From Nemertoderma westbladi (taxonomy: Eukaryota > Xenacoelomorpha > Nemertodermatida > Nemertodermatidae), in contig JAUCBJ010001179.1 of NCBI GenBank assembly GCA_032718475.1, positions 1 to 64,000 of the forward strand: a stretch of 64,000 bases of DNA, in the 5' to 3' direction. The translations under genes and the position numbers were made by a program. Of this stretch, positions 24,190-36,132 are shown in pieces (position 1 is the first letter of the stretch; the number at the start of each line of letters is the position of its first letter). The notes beneath the pieces were generated by a model that saw nothing but the letters and a program-made list of their open reading frames with translations, was not told the origin of the DNA and did not search any database.

Positions 24190-24339
24190 TTGAATTAATA
24201 ACGAGTGCCCTACATAACGGCGCAGTGCACTTAATAACGGCGCAGTGCACTTCATAAAGGTGTAGTGCACTTCATAATGGTGTAGTGCACTTCATAAAGG
24301 TGTTAGTAGTGCACTTCATAACGATGCAGTGCACTTAAT
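24190..24339. repeat. 36-bp GTGCAC satellite, module 2
   Basis: Shortest copy of this satellite: about one and a half 36-bp units and the shorter TCATAAAGGTGTAGTGC units, ending in GATGCAGTGCACTTAATG as in module 1. Confidence 0.9.
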
Positions 24340-25236
24340 GTTATATGCTATAGTATATGCTATGCGATATGCTATATATGCATATGCTATGCTATGCTAT
24401 ATGTTATATGTTATGCTATAGTACATGCTATGCTATATGATTTATGCTATATGCTATATGCTATGCTGTATGCTATATGCTATATGATATACTATATGCT
24501 CTGCTATATGCTATATGTTATATGTTATGCTATAGTACATGCTATGCTATATGCTATATGCTATATGCTATGCTATATGATATGCTATATGCTATGCTAT
24601 ATGCTATGCTATATGCTATGCTATATGCTATGCTATATGCTATGCTATATGCTATGCTATATGCTATGCTATATGCTATGCTATATGCTATGCTATGCTA
24701 TATGCTATGCTATATGCTATGCTATGCTATATGCTATGCTATATGCTATGCTATATGCTATGCTATATGCTATGCTATATGCTATGTTATATGCTATGCT
24801 ATATGCTATGCTATATGCTATGCTATATGCTATGCTATATGCTATGCTATATGCTATGCTATATGCTATGCTATATGCTATGCTATATGCTATGCTATAT
24901 GCTATGCTATGCTATGCTATGTTATGCTATGCTATGCTATGCTATGCTATGCTATGCTATGCTATGCTATGCTATGCTATGCTATGCTATGCTATGCTAT
25001 GCTATGCTATGCTATGCTATGCTATGCTATGCTATGCTATGCTATGCTATGCTATGCTATGCTATGCTATGCTATGCTATGCTATGCTATGCTATGCTAT
25101 GCTATGCTATGCTATGCTATGCTATGCTATGCTATGCTATGTTATGCTATGCTATGCTATGCTATGCTATGCTATGCTATGCTATGATATGCTATGCTAT
25201 GCTATGCTATGATAGGCTATGTTATGCTATGCTATG
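24340..25236. repeat. TATGC/TATATGC simple repeat, module 2
   Basis: Irregular entry with TATAGTACATGCTATGC, then a dodecamer zone to about 24900 in which TATGC and TATATGC alternate (5+7=12 bp), then pure TATGC. The end CTATGATAGGCTATGTTATG is shared with module 1. Confidence 0.96.
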
Positions 25237-27343
25237 TTTGTCAAAATGTCATTTTGACATGTAATTTTGAAAAAATGTCATTTTCAAAATGACATTTTGA
25301 CATGTCATGTTATCAAAATGTCATTTTGTCAAAATGTCATTTTGAAATTGACATTTTGACATGTCATTTTCAAATTGACATTTTGCCAAAATGTCATTTT
25401 CAAATTGACATTTTGTCAAAATATCCTTTTGAAATTGACATTTTGACATGTCATTTTGGCAAAATGTCATTTTCAAGTTGACATTTTGTCAAATTGTCGT
25501 TTTGAAATTGACATTTTGACATGTCATTTTGCCAAAATGTCATTTTTAAATTGACATTTGACATTTTGACATGTCATTTTGCCAAAATGTCATTTTCAAA
25601 TTGACATTTTGACATGTCATTTTGGCAAAATGTAATTTTCAAATTGACATTTTGACACGTCATTTTGCCAAAATGCTTTTTCAAATTGACATTTTGACAT
25701 GTCATTTTGCCAAAATGTCATTTTGAAAATGCATTTTCAAATTGACATTTTGACATGTCATTTTACCAAAATGTCATTTTGAAATTGACATTTTGACATT
25801 TGACATTTTGACATGTCATTTTGCCAAAATGTCATTTTTAAATTGACATTTGACATTTAGACATGTTATTTTGCCAAAATGTCATATTCCAATTGACATT
25901 TTGACATGTCATTTTGCCAAAATGCTTTTTCATATTGACATTTTGACATGTCATTTTGCCAAAATGTCATTTTGAAAATACATTTTCAAATTGACATTTT
26001 GACATGTCATTTTACCAAAATGTCATTTTGAAATTGACATTTTGACATGTCATTTTGCCAAAATGTCATTTTGAAATTGACATTTTGACATGTCATTTTG
26101 CCAAAATGATATTTTGAAAATGCATTTTCAAATTGACATTTTGACATGTCATTTTGCCAAAATGTCATTTTGAAATTGACATTTTGACATGTCTTGCCAA
26201 AATGTCATTTTGAAATTGACATTTTGACATGTCATTTTGCCAAAATGTCATTTTTAAATTGACATTTGACATTTTGACATGTCATTTTGCCAAAATTTCA
26301 TTTACAAATTGACATTTTGACATGTCATTTTGGCAAAATGTCATTTTCAAATTGTCATTTTGTCATTTTGTCGAAATGTCATTTTCAAATTGTCATTTTG
26401 TCATTTTGTCGAAATGTCATTTTGAAATTGACATTTTGACATGTCATTTTGCCAAAATGTCATTTTAAATTGACATTTGACATTTTGACATGTCATTTTG
26501 CCAAAATGTCATTTTCAAATTGGCATTTTGACATGTCATTTTGCCAAAATGTCATTTTGAAATTGACATTTTGACATGTCATTTTGCCAAAATGTCATTT
26601 TTAAATTGACATTTGACATTTTGACATGTCATTTTGCCAAAATTTCATTTACAAATTGACATTTTGACATGTCATTTTGGCAAAATGTCATTTTCAAATT
26701 GACATTTTGTCATTTTGTCGAAATGTCATTTTGAAATTGACATTTTGACATGTCATTTTGCCAAAATGTCATTTTAAATTGACATTTGACATTTTGACAT
26801 GTCATTTTGCCAAAATGTCATTTTCAAATTGACATTTTGACATGTCATTTTGCCAAAATGTCATTTTGAAACTGACATTTTGACATGTCATTTTGCCAAA
26901 ATGTCATTTTTAAATTGACATTTGACATTTTGACATGTCATTTTGCCAAAATTTCATTTACAAATTGACATTTTGACATGTCATTTTGGCAAAATGTCAT
27001 TTTCAAATTGTCATTTTGTCATTTTGTCGAAATGTCATTTTGAAATTGACATTTTGACATGTCATTTTGCCAAAATGTCATTTTAAATTGACATTTGACA
27101 TTTTGACATGTCATTTTGCCAAAATGTCATTTTCAAATTGACATTTTGACTTGTCATTTTGCCAAAATGTCATTTTGAAACTGACATTTTGACATGTCAT
27201 TTTGCCAAAATGTCATTTTTAAATTGACATTTGACATTTTGACATGTCATTTTGCCAAAATTTCATTTACAAATTGACATTTTGACATGTCATTTTGGCA
27301 AAATGTCATTTTCAAATTGTCATTTTGTCGAAATGTCATTTTG
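25237..27343. repeat. 43-bp TGACATGTCA satellite, module 2
   Basis: Units mostly GAAATTGACATTTTGACATG + TCATTTTGCCAAAATGTCAT. Longer repeats of about 290 bp recur (from CATTTACAAATTGAC at about 26290, 26645, 26947 and 27265), so there is a higher-order period. It ends TTTTGATTAGATAGATTGAT, a junction identical to module 4. Confidence 0.94.
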
Positions 27344-27354
27344 ATTAGATAGAT

Positions 27355-29950
27355 TGATACTTCTTTTAGTGTTAAATTAACAGCAGATTCCAAATACAGT
27401 AACCGTTTTTACATATGATTTGTAGTTCTCGCGATATTTGGGTTCAAACACAACGTTTTTTGATATTTTACGAGATTTAAAGTATTTTTTATTGAAAAAG
27501 CAGACATAACTATTCCCAGTCCGTTTCTGTAACATTTAGAGAAAAGGTAACTTGTGATACTTCTTTTAGTGTTAAATTAACAGCAGATTCCAAATTCAGT
27601 AACCGTTTTTACATATGATTTGTAGTTCTCGCGATATTTGGGTTCAAACACAACGTTTTTTGATATTTTACGAGATTTAAAGTATTTTTTATTGAAAAAG
27701 CAGACATAACTATTCCCAGTCCGTTTCTGTAACATTTAGAGAAAAGGTAACTTGTGATACTTCTTTTAGTGTTAAATTAACAGCAGATTCCAAATACAGT
27801 AACCGTTTTTACATATGATTTGTAGTTCTCGCGATATTTCGGTTCAAACACAACGTTTTTTGATATTTTACGAGATTTAAAATATTTTTTATTGAAAAAG
27901 CAGACATAACTATTCCCTGTCCGTTTCTGTAACATTTAGAGAAAAGGTAACTTGTGATACTTCTTTTAGTGTTAAATTAACAGCAGATTCCAAATTCAGT
28001 AACCGTTTTTACATATGATTTGTAGTTCTCGCGATATTTGGGTTGAAACACAACGTTTTTTGATATTTTACGAGATTTAAAGTATTTTTTATTGAAAAAA
28101 CAGACATAACTGTTCCGAGTCCGTTTCTGTAACATTTAGAGAAAAGGTAACTTGTGATACTTCTTTTAGTGTTAAATTAACAGCAGATTCCAAATACAGT
28201 AACCGTTTTTACATATGATTTGTAGTTCTCGCGATATTTGGGTTCAAACACAACGTTTTTTGATATTTTACGAGATTTAAAGTATTTTTTATTGAAAAAA
28301 CAGACATAACTGTTCCGAGTCCGTTTCTGTAACATTTAGAGAAAAGGTAACTTGTGATACTTCTTTTAGTGTTAAATTAACAGCAGATTCCAAATTCAGT
28401 AACCGTTTTTACATATGATTTGTAGTTCTCGCGATATTTGGGTTCAAACACAACGTTTTTTGATATTTTACGAGATTTAAAGTATTTTTTATTGAAAAAG
28501 CAGACATAACTATTCCCAGTCCGTTTCTGTAACATTTAGAGAAAAGGTAACTTGTGATACTTCTTTTAGTGTTAAATTAACAGCAGATTCCAAATACAGT
28601 AACCGTTTTTACATATGATTTGTTGTTCTCGCGATATTTCGGTTCAAACACAACGTTTTTTGATATTTTACGAGATTTAAAATATTTTTTATTGAAAAAG
28701 CAGACATAACTATTCCCTGTCCGTTTCTGTAACATTTAGAGAAAAGGTAACTTGTGATACTTCTTTTAGTGTTAAATTAACAGCAGATTCCAAATTCAGT
28801 AACCGTTTTTACATATGATTTGTAGTTCTCGCGATATTTGGGTTGAAACACAACGTTTTTTGATATTTTACGAGATTTAAAGTATTTTTTATTGAAAAAA
28901 CAGACATAACTGTTCCGAGTCCGTTTCTGTAACATTTAGAGAAAAGGTAACTTGTGATACTTCTTTTAGTGTTAAATTAACAGCAGATTCCAAATTCAGT
29001 AACCGTTTTTACATATGATTCGTAGTTCTCGCGATATTCGGGTTCAAACACAACGTTTTTTGATATTTTACGAGATTTAAAATATTTTTTATTGAAAAAG
29101 CAGACATAACTATTCCAAGTCCGTTTCTGTAACATTTAGAGAAAAGTTTACTTGTGATACTTCTTTTAGTGTTAAATTAACAGCAGATTCCAAATACAGT
29201 AACCGTTTTTACATATGATTTGTAGTTCTCGCGATATTTCGGTTCAAACACAACGTTTTTTGATATTTTACGAGATTTAAAGTATTTTTTATTGAAAAAA
29301 CAGACATAACTGTTCCGAGTCCGTTTCTGTAACATTTAGAGAAAAGGTAACTTGTGATACTTCTTTTAGTGTTAAATTAACAGCAGATTCCAAATACAGT
29401 AACCGTTTTTACATATTATTTGTAGTTCTCGCGATATTTCGGTTCAAACACAACGTTTTTTGATATTTTACGAGATTTAAAGTATTTTTTATTGAAAAAA
29501 CAGACATAACTATTCCGAGTCCGTTTCTGTAACATTTAGAGAAAAGGTAACTTGTGATACTTCTTTTAGTGTTAAATTAACAGCAGATTCCAAATACAGT
29601 AACCGTTTTTACATATTATTTGTAGTTCTCGCGATATTTCGGTTCAAACACAACGTTTTTTGATATTTTACGAGATTTAAAGTATTTTTTATTGAAAAAA
29701 CAGACATAACTATTCCAAGTCCGTTTCTGTAACATTTAGAGAAAAGGTAACTTGTGATACTTCTTTTAGTGTTAAATTAACAGCAGATTCCAAATACAGT
29801 AACCGTTTTTACATATTATTTGTAGTTCTCGCGATATTTCGGTTCAAACACAACGTTTTTTGATATTTTACGAGATTTAAAGTATTTTTTATTGAAAAAA
29901 CAGACATAACTGTTCCGAGTCCGTTTCTGTAACATTTAGAGAAAAGGTAA
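27355..29950. repeat. 200-bp satellite, module 2 (13 units)
   Basis: TTTTTGATAT at 27457 and every 200 bp to 29857. Unit variants such as GGGTTGAAACAC, ACTGTTCCGAGT and CGTAGTTCTCGCGATATTCG appear in a distinctive order that is repeated in module 3. It is cut at the same base as module 1, after GAAAAGGTAA. Confidence 0.97.
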
Positions 29951-31185
29951 CTACTGTTCAATTTATTTTATAACGCTCTATAATCTTTTATTAAATAATT
30001 GAGCAATAAATAAGTACAGTAGTGTTACAAAATAAATTGAACTGTAGTATTTTACTATATTGCTTCCATAGTTACTGCAATTCAATTTACTGTACTCTTC
30101 AACTCCTGATACCGCCTTTCTCAATGTTAAATAAATTAGTGTTATCGAATATTTATTACGTAACTAGAGAGCCTCTTAACAATATAAACTAATATTGGAT
30201 ATGGAGTTCCGTTATGGAATTCGCCTTGCAGACACTAAATTTGCAATAACTTTTGAGTGTTTAAATGGATTTTGCTCAAATTACTTGCAAACCTTTTCTA
30301 CTTCAGTGCCCTTTTAATACTTGCAACAAAATATAACAAATTCCACAAATGATTTTATTTTACATTTTTCGCTGTGAAAAACTAAAATCAAAGCAATGAT
30401 ACTTTTTTTCCCTATAGGAAAAAAGTGCAACTTTTTCTCCCGATATTGGGGTAAATTCAAGTGAAAATGTAACAATTTAAGAATAAAAACTGTAAGGTTT
30501 TCGTATCCACGGAATCGACCTAAATTGAACTAAAATCAGCCAGATGTCCGTCCATTAACTACATATATTTTTTAATAATCGGTATGAAATAATTACAAAA
30601 GGTAATAAAGCTAACAAAATAATAAATATACAAACTAGATAAATAAATACTGTATCACAACACAATTCCGCCTCTTTCTTCAAGTCTTGCTGTTTATGGT
30701 AACCAGCTGACGGCGGCCAGACAATTCTTAGGTAACCATAATTAGCTCCGGACCAACAACCTAACAGTTCCTCTTAGTCTCTTCAACAATCGGACCACTT
30801 TATCATGGCCCATCCCGTGTAGACTCTTCCCGTTAACCGCGAGTATCTGGTTCCCCCGTCTCAATCTACCGTCGTCCAGTCGTAGTACGTCGTAGTACAT
30901 TGTATGTCAGCCCGCCAGGCTGGCGCCTCCTACAACACACGCAGCTCAGCAGCCACCTTGTCAATATTGGTTGTAAAATTCTGTTGTAAATATTTTCGAA
31001 GTCAATAAATAATTACACTTGAAATGCACTGTAGAGGGGTGGGGACGTGTTAGCGATGTCGCCCGGTGAATCTGAGCGTTTTTGGTGATCATTTCCTTAA
31101 AACATATTTTTTAAGCTCTATCTCGTGGTGTGGGTTAGAACGCGCGAAAGCGAAAATCGATGCTCATTTTTGAAAAAAATCGGAA
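29951..31185. repeat. U segment, copy 3 (large internal deletion)
   Basis: 29951-30880 matches copy 1 with a constant shift of 17224. At about 30880 it jumps to the right end of U (about 30898-31185), equivalent to 42288-42575, losing the 5' half of the exon and its acceptor. A ~20-bp filler of two GTCGTAGTAC decamers lies at the join. It shares AATCAAAGCAATG and AAAAGGTAATAAAG with copy 4 against copies 1 and 2. Confidence 0.93.
30742..30880 (-). pseudogene. Truncated PDZ terminal exon, copy 3
   Basis: Retains DDGRLRRGNQILAVNGKSL to the stop at 30742. The GLGF loop and the splice acceptor are deleted. Across the join the frame runs into filler sequence with an ATG, giving an ORF of about 52 codons that I regard as accidental. 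Confidence 0.85.
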
Positions 31186-31236
31186 GTTATTTCAGTAAAT
31201 TATGGCTAATTTTGGGAAGGGCTTTTGTGTTGGCAA
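31186..31236. repeat. 125-bp satellite remnant, module 3 (0.4 unit)
   Basis: Only the start of one unit, GTTATTTCAGTAAATTATGG to TGTGTTGGCAA, is present between U and the linker to the 36-bp satellite. The TTTCAGTAAAT spelling differs from both main versions and resembles the diverged edge unit of module 2. Confidence 0.92.
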
Positions 31237-31275
31237 TCCAATTTAAATGAAAGGTGTTCTTCGGATAATTTGAAT

Positions 31276-31540
31276 TAATAACGAGTGCCCTACATAACGG
31301 CGCAGTGCACTTAAAAACGAGTGCACTGCATAACGGCGCAGTGCACTTAAAAACGAGTGCACTGCATAACGGCGCAGTGCACTTAATAACGAGTGCCCTA
31401 CATAACGGCGCAGTGCACTTAATAACGAGTGCCCTACATAACGGCACAGTGCACTTTATAACGGCGCAGTGCACTTCATAAAGGTGTAGTGCACTTCATA
31501 AAGGTGTTAGTAATGCACTTCATAACGATGCAGTGCACTA
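31276..31540. repeat. 36-bp GTGCAC satellite, module 3
   Basis: Five 36-bp units; two carry AAAAACGAGTGCACTGC instead of AATAACGAGTGCCCTAC, then the short TAAAGGTGTAGTGC units. A minus-strand 95-codon ORF with a 12-residue period follows from the 36-bp length. Confidence 0.94.
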
Positions 31541-34190
31541 AATGTTATATGCTTTTCTATATGCTATGATATATGTTATATGTTATGCTATAGTACATGC
31601 TATGCTATATGCTATTCTATATGCTATGCTATATGTTATATGCTATAAGCTATATGTTATATGTTATGCTATAGTACATGCTATGCTATATGCTTTATGC
31701 TATATGCTATATGCTATATGCTATATGCTATATGCTATATGCTATGCTGTATGCTATATGCTATACTATATGCTATGCTATATGCTATGTGTTATATGTT
31801 ATGCTATAGTACATGCTATGCTATATGCTTTATGTTATATGCTATATGCTATATGATATATGCTATATGCTATATGCTATGCTATATGCTATATGCGATT
31901 TGCTATAAGCTATATGTTATATGTTATGCTATAGTACATGCTATGCTATATGCTATATGCTATGCTATATTCTATGCTATATGCTATGCCATATGCTATG
32001 CTATATGTTATATGCTATATGCTATGCTACATGCTATATGCGATTTGCTATAAGCTATATGTTATATGTTATGCTATAGTACATGCTATGCTATGCTATA
32101 TGCTATTCTATATGCTATGCTATATGCTATGCTATATGCTATGCTATATGCTATGCTATATGCTATGCTATATGCTATGCTATATGCTATGCTATATGCT
32201 ATGCTATATGCTATGCTATATGCTATGCTATATGATATGCTATATGCTATGCTATATGCTATGATATATGCTATATATGTTATATGTTATGCTATAGTAC
32301 ATGCTATGCTATATGCTTTATGTTATATACTATATGCTATATGCTATATTCTATATGCTATATGCTATGCTATATGCTATAATCTATTTGCTATAAGCTA
32401 TATGTTATATGTTATGCTATAGTACATGCTATGATATAGGCTATATGCTATATGCTATGCTATATGCTATATGCTATATGCTATGCTATATGCTATATGC
32501 GATTTGCTATAAGCTATATGTTATATGTTATGCTATAGTACATGCTATGCTATATGCTTTATGCTATATGCTATGTTATATGCTATTCTATATGCTATGC
32601 TATATGCTATGCTATGCTATATGCTATGCTATATGCTATGCTATATGCTATGCTATGCTATATGCTATGCTATACGCTATGCTATACGCTATGCTATACG
32701 CTATGCTATGATATGCTATGCTATGCTATGCTATGCTATGCTATGCTATGCTATGCTATGCTATGCTATGCTATGCTATGCTATGCTATGCTATGCTATG
32801 CTATGCTATGCTATGCTATGCTATGCTATGCTATGCTATGCTATGCTATGCTATGCCATGCTATGCTATGATATGATATGATATGCTATGTTATGCTATG
32901 CTATGCTATGCTATGCTATGATATGATATGATATGATATGCTATGCTTTGCTATGCTATGCTATGCTATGCTATGCTATGATATGATATGCTATGCTATG
33001 TTATGCTATGCTCTGCTATGCTATGTTATGCTATGCTATGCTATGCTATGCTTTGCTATGCTATGCTATGCTATGCTATGCTATGCTATGCTATGCTATG
33101 CTATGCTATGCTATGCTCTGCTATGCTATGCTATGCTATGCTATGCTATGCTATGCTATGCTATGCTATGTTATGCTATATGCTATGATATATGCTATAT
33201 GTTATATGCTACATGTTATATGTTATGATATATGCCATGTTAAGCTATATGCTATAGTACATGCTATGCTATGCTATATACAAATGTTTTATGCTATGCT
33301 ATATGCCATGTTATATGTTATATGCTATGTTATATGTTATGCTATATGCTATATGCTATGCTATATGCTATGCTATATGCTATGCTATATGATGTGCTAT
33401 ATGCTATGCTATATGCTATGCTATATGTTATGCTATATGCTATGCTATTTGGTATGCTATATGCTATGCTATATGCTATATGTTATATGTTATGCTATAT
33501 GCCACATTATGCTATTTGCTTTGCTATGCTATGCTATACTATGCTATGCTATATGCCACATTATGCTATTTGCTTTGCTATGCTATGCTATGCTATGCTA
33601 TGCTATGATATGCTATGCTATGCTATGCTATGATAAGCTATGCTATGCTATGCTATGCTATGCTATGCTATGCTATGCTATGCTATGATATGCTATATGC
33701 TATATGCTATATGCTATGCTGTATGCTATGCTATATGCTATGCTATATGCTATGCTATATGATATATGTTATATGCTATGCTATATGCTATATGTCATAA
33801 GCTATATGTTATATGTGATGCTATATGCCATGCTATGCTATGTGCTATATGCTTTATGTTATATGTTGTGCTATATGCCATGTTATGCTATATGCTATAG
33901 TACATGCTATGCTATATGCTATATGTTGTATACTATATGCTATATGATATATGCTATATGCTATGCTGTATGCTATATGTCATAAGCTATATGTTATATG
34001 TTATGCTATATGCTATGTTATGCTATATGCTATATGCTATGCTATATGTCATATGCTATATGTTACATGTTGTGCTATAGGCCATGTTATGCTATATGCT
34101 ATATGCTATGCTATATGCTATATGTCATAAGCTATGCTTTATGCATATCATATGCTATATGCTATATGCTATATACTATGCTATATGCTT
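31541..34190. repeat. TATGC/TATATGC simple repeat, module 3 (2.65 kb, most complex)
   Basis: Mixed dodecamers, pentamers and heptamers. A longer sub-unit around ATGCTATAGTACATGCTATG recurs about ten times between 31587 and 33900. Pure TATGC with sporadic ATATGATATG changes fills 32700-33180, then irregular TATATGC variants run to 34190. It changes directly to the 43-bp satellite. Confidence 0.95.
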
Positions 34191-36132
34191 TCATATGTCA
34201 CTTTCAAATTGACATTTTGACATGTCATTTTGCCAAAATGTCAATGTGTCAATATGTCACTTTCAAATTGACAGTTTGACATGTCATTTTGTCAAAATGT
34301 CACTTTCACATTGATATTTTGACATGTCATTTTGCCAAAATGTAACTTTCAAATTGACACTTTAACATGTCATTTTGCAAAAATGTCACTTTCAAATTGA
34401 CATTTTGACATGTCATTTTGCCAAAATGTCACTTTCGAATTGACATTTTGACATATCATTTTGCCAAAATGTCAATGTGTCAATATGTCACTTTCAAATT
34501 GACAGTTTGACATGTCATTTTGTCAAAATGTCACTTTCAAATTGACACTTTGACATGTCATTTTGCCAAAATGTCACTTTCAAATTGACATTTTGACATG
34601 TCATTTTGCCAAAATGTCACTTTCGAATTGACATTTTGACATGTCATTTTGCCAAAATGTCACTTTCGAATAGACATTTTGACATGTCATTATGCCAAAA
34701 TGTCAATGTGTCAATATGTCACTTTCAAATTGACAGTTTGACATGTCATTTTGTCAAAATGTCACTTTCAAATTGACACTTTGACATGTCATTTTGCCAA
34801 AATGTCACTTTCAAATTGACATTTTGACATGTCATTTTGCCAAAATGTCACTTTCGAATTGACATTTTGACATGTCATTTTGCCAAAATGTCACTTTCAT
34901 ATTGACATTTTGACATGTCATTTTGTCAAAATGTCACTTTCGAATTGACATTTTGACCTTTCATTTTGCCAAAATGTCACTTTCAAATGGACAATTTGAC
35001 ATGTCATTTTGCCAAAATGTCACTTTCGAATTGACATTTTGACATGTCATTTTGCCAAAATGTCACTTTCGAATTGACATTTTGACATATCATTTTGCCA
35101 AAATGTCAATGTGTCAATATGTCACTTTCAAATTGACAGTTTGACATGTCATTTTGTCAAAATGTCACTTTCAAATTGACACTTTGACATGTCATTTTGC
35201 CAAAATGTCACTTTCAAATTGACATTTTGACATGTCATTTTGCCAAAATGTCACTTTCGAATTGACATTTTGACATGTCATTTTGCCAAAATGTCACTTT
35301 CGAATAGACATTTTGACATGTCATTATGCCAAAATGTCAATGTGTCAATATGTCACTTTCAAATTGACAGTTTGACATGTCATTTTGTCAAAATGTCACT
35401 TTCAAATTGACACTTTGACATGTCATTTTGCCAAAATGTCACTTTCAAATTGACATTTTGACATGTCATTTTGCCAAAATGTCACTTTCGAATTGACATT
35501 TTGACATGTCATTTTGCCAAAATGTCACTTTCATATTGACATTTTGACATGTCATTTTGTCAAAATGTCACTTTCGAATTGACATTTTGACCTTTCATTT
35601 TGCCAAAATGTCACTTTCAAATGGACATTTTGACATGTCATTTTGCCAACATGTCACTTTCAAATTGACATTTTGACATGTCATTTTGCCAACATGTCAC
35701 TTTCAAATTGACAGTTTGACATGTCATTGTGTCAAAAAGTCACTTTCAAATTGACCCTTTGACTTGTCATTTTGCCAAAATGTCACTTTCAAATTGACAT
35801 TTTGACATGTCATTTTGCAAAAATGTCACTTTCAAATTGACTGTTTGACATGTCACTGTGTCAAAAAGTCACTTTCAAATTGACACTTCGACTTGTCATT
35901 TTGCCAAAATGTCACTTTCAAATTGATATTTTGACATGTCATTTTGCAAAAATGTCACTTTCAAATTGACAGTTTGACATGTCATTGTGTCAAAAAGTCA
36001 CTTTCAAATTGACACTTTGACTTGTCATTTTGCCAAAATGTCACTTTCAAATTGATATTTTGACATGTCATTTTGCCAAAATGTCACTTTCGAATTGACA
36101 TTTTGACATGTCATTATGTCAAAATGTCATTT
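34191..36132. repeat. 43-bp TGACATGTCA satellite, module 3
   Basis: Units chiefly of the TGTCACTTTCAAATTGACA and TGTCACTTTCGAATTGACA type, like module 1 and the first part of module 4. A higher-order block that includes CAATGTGTCAATATGTCAC repeats, for example about 34480-34960 against 35100-35570. Confidence 0.94.

Noticed and set aside
24394-25264. Long plus-strand ORFs rich in Met-Leu-Cys-Tyr-Ala
   Set aside because: They are translations of TATGC and the 12-bp TATATGC repeats, open in several frames at once; no start context or family match. The same holds for 16171-16505, 31542-34279 and 49707-51771.
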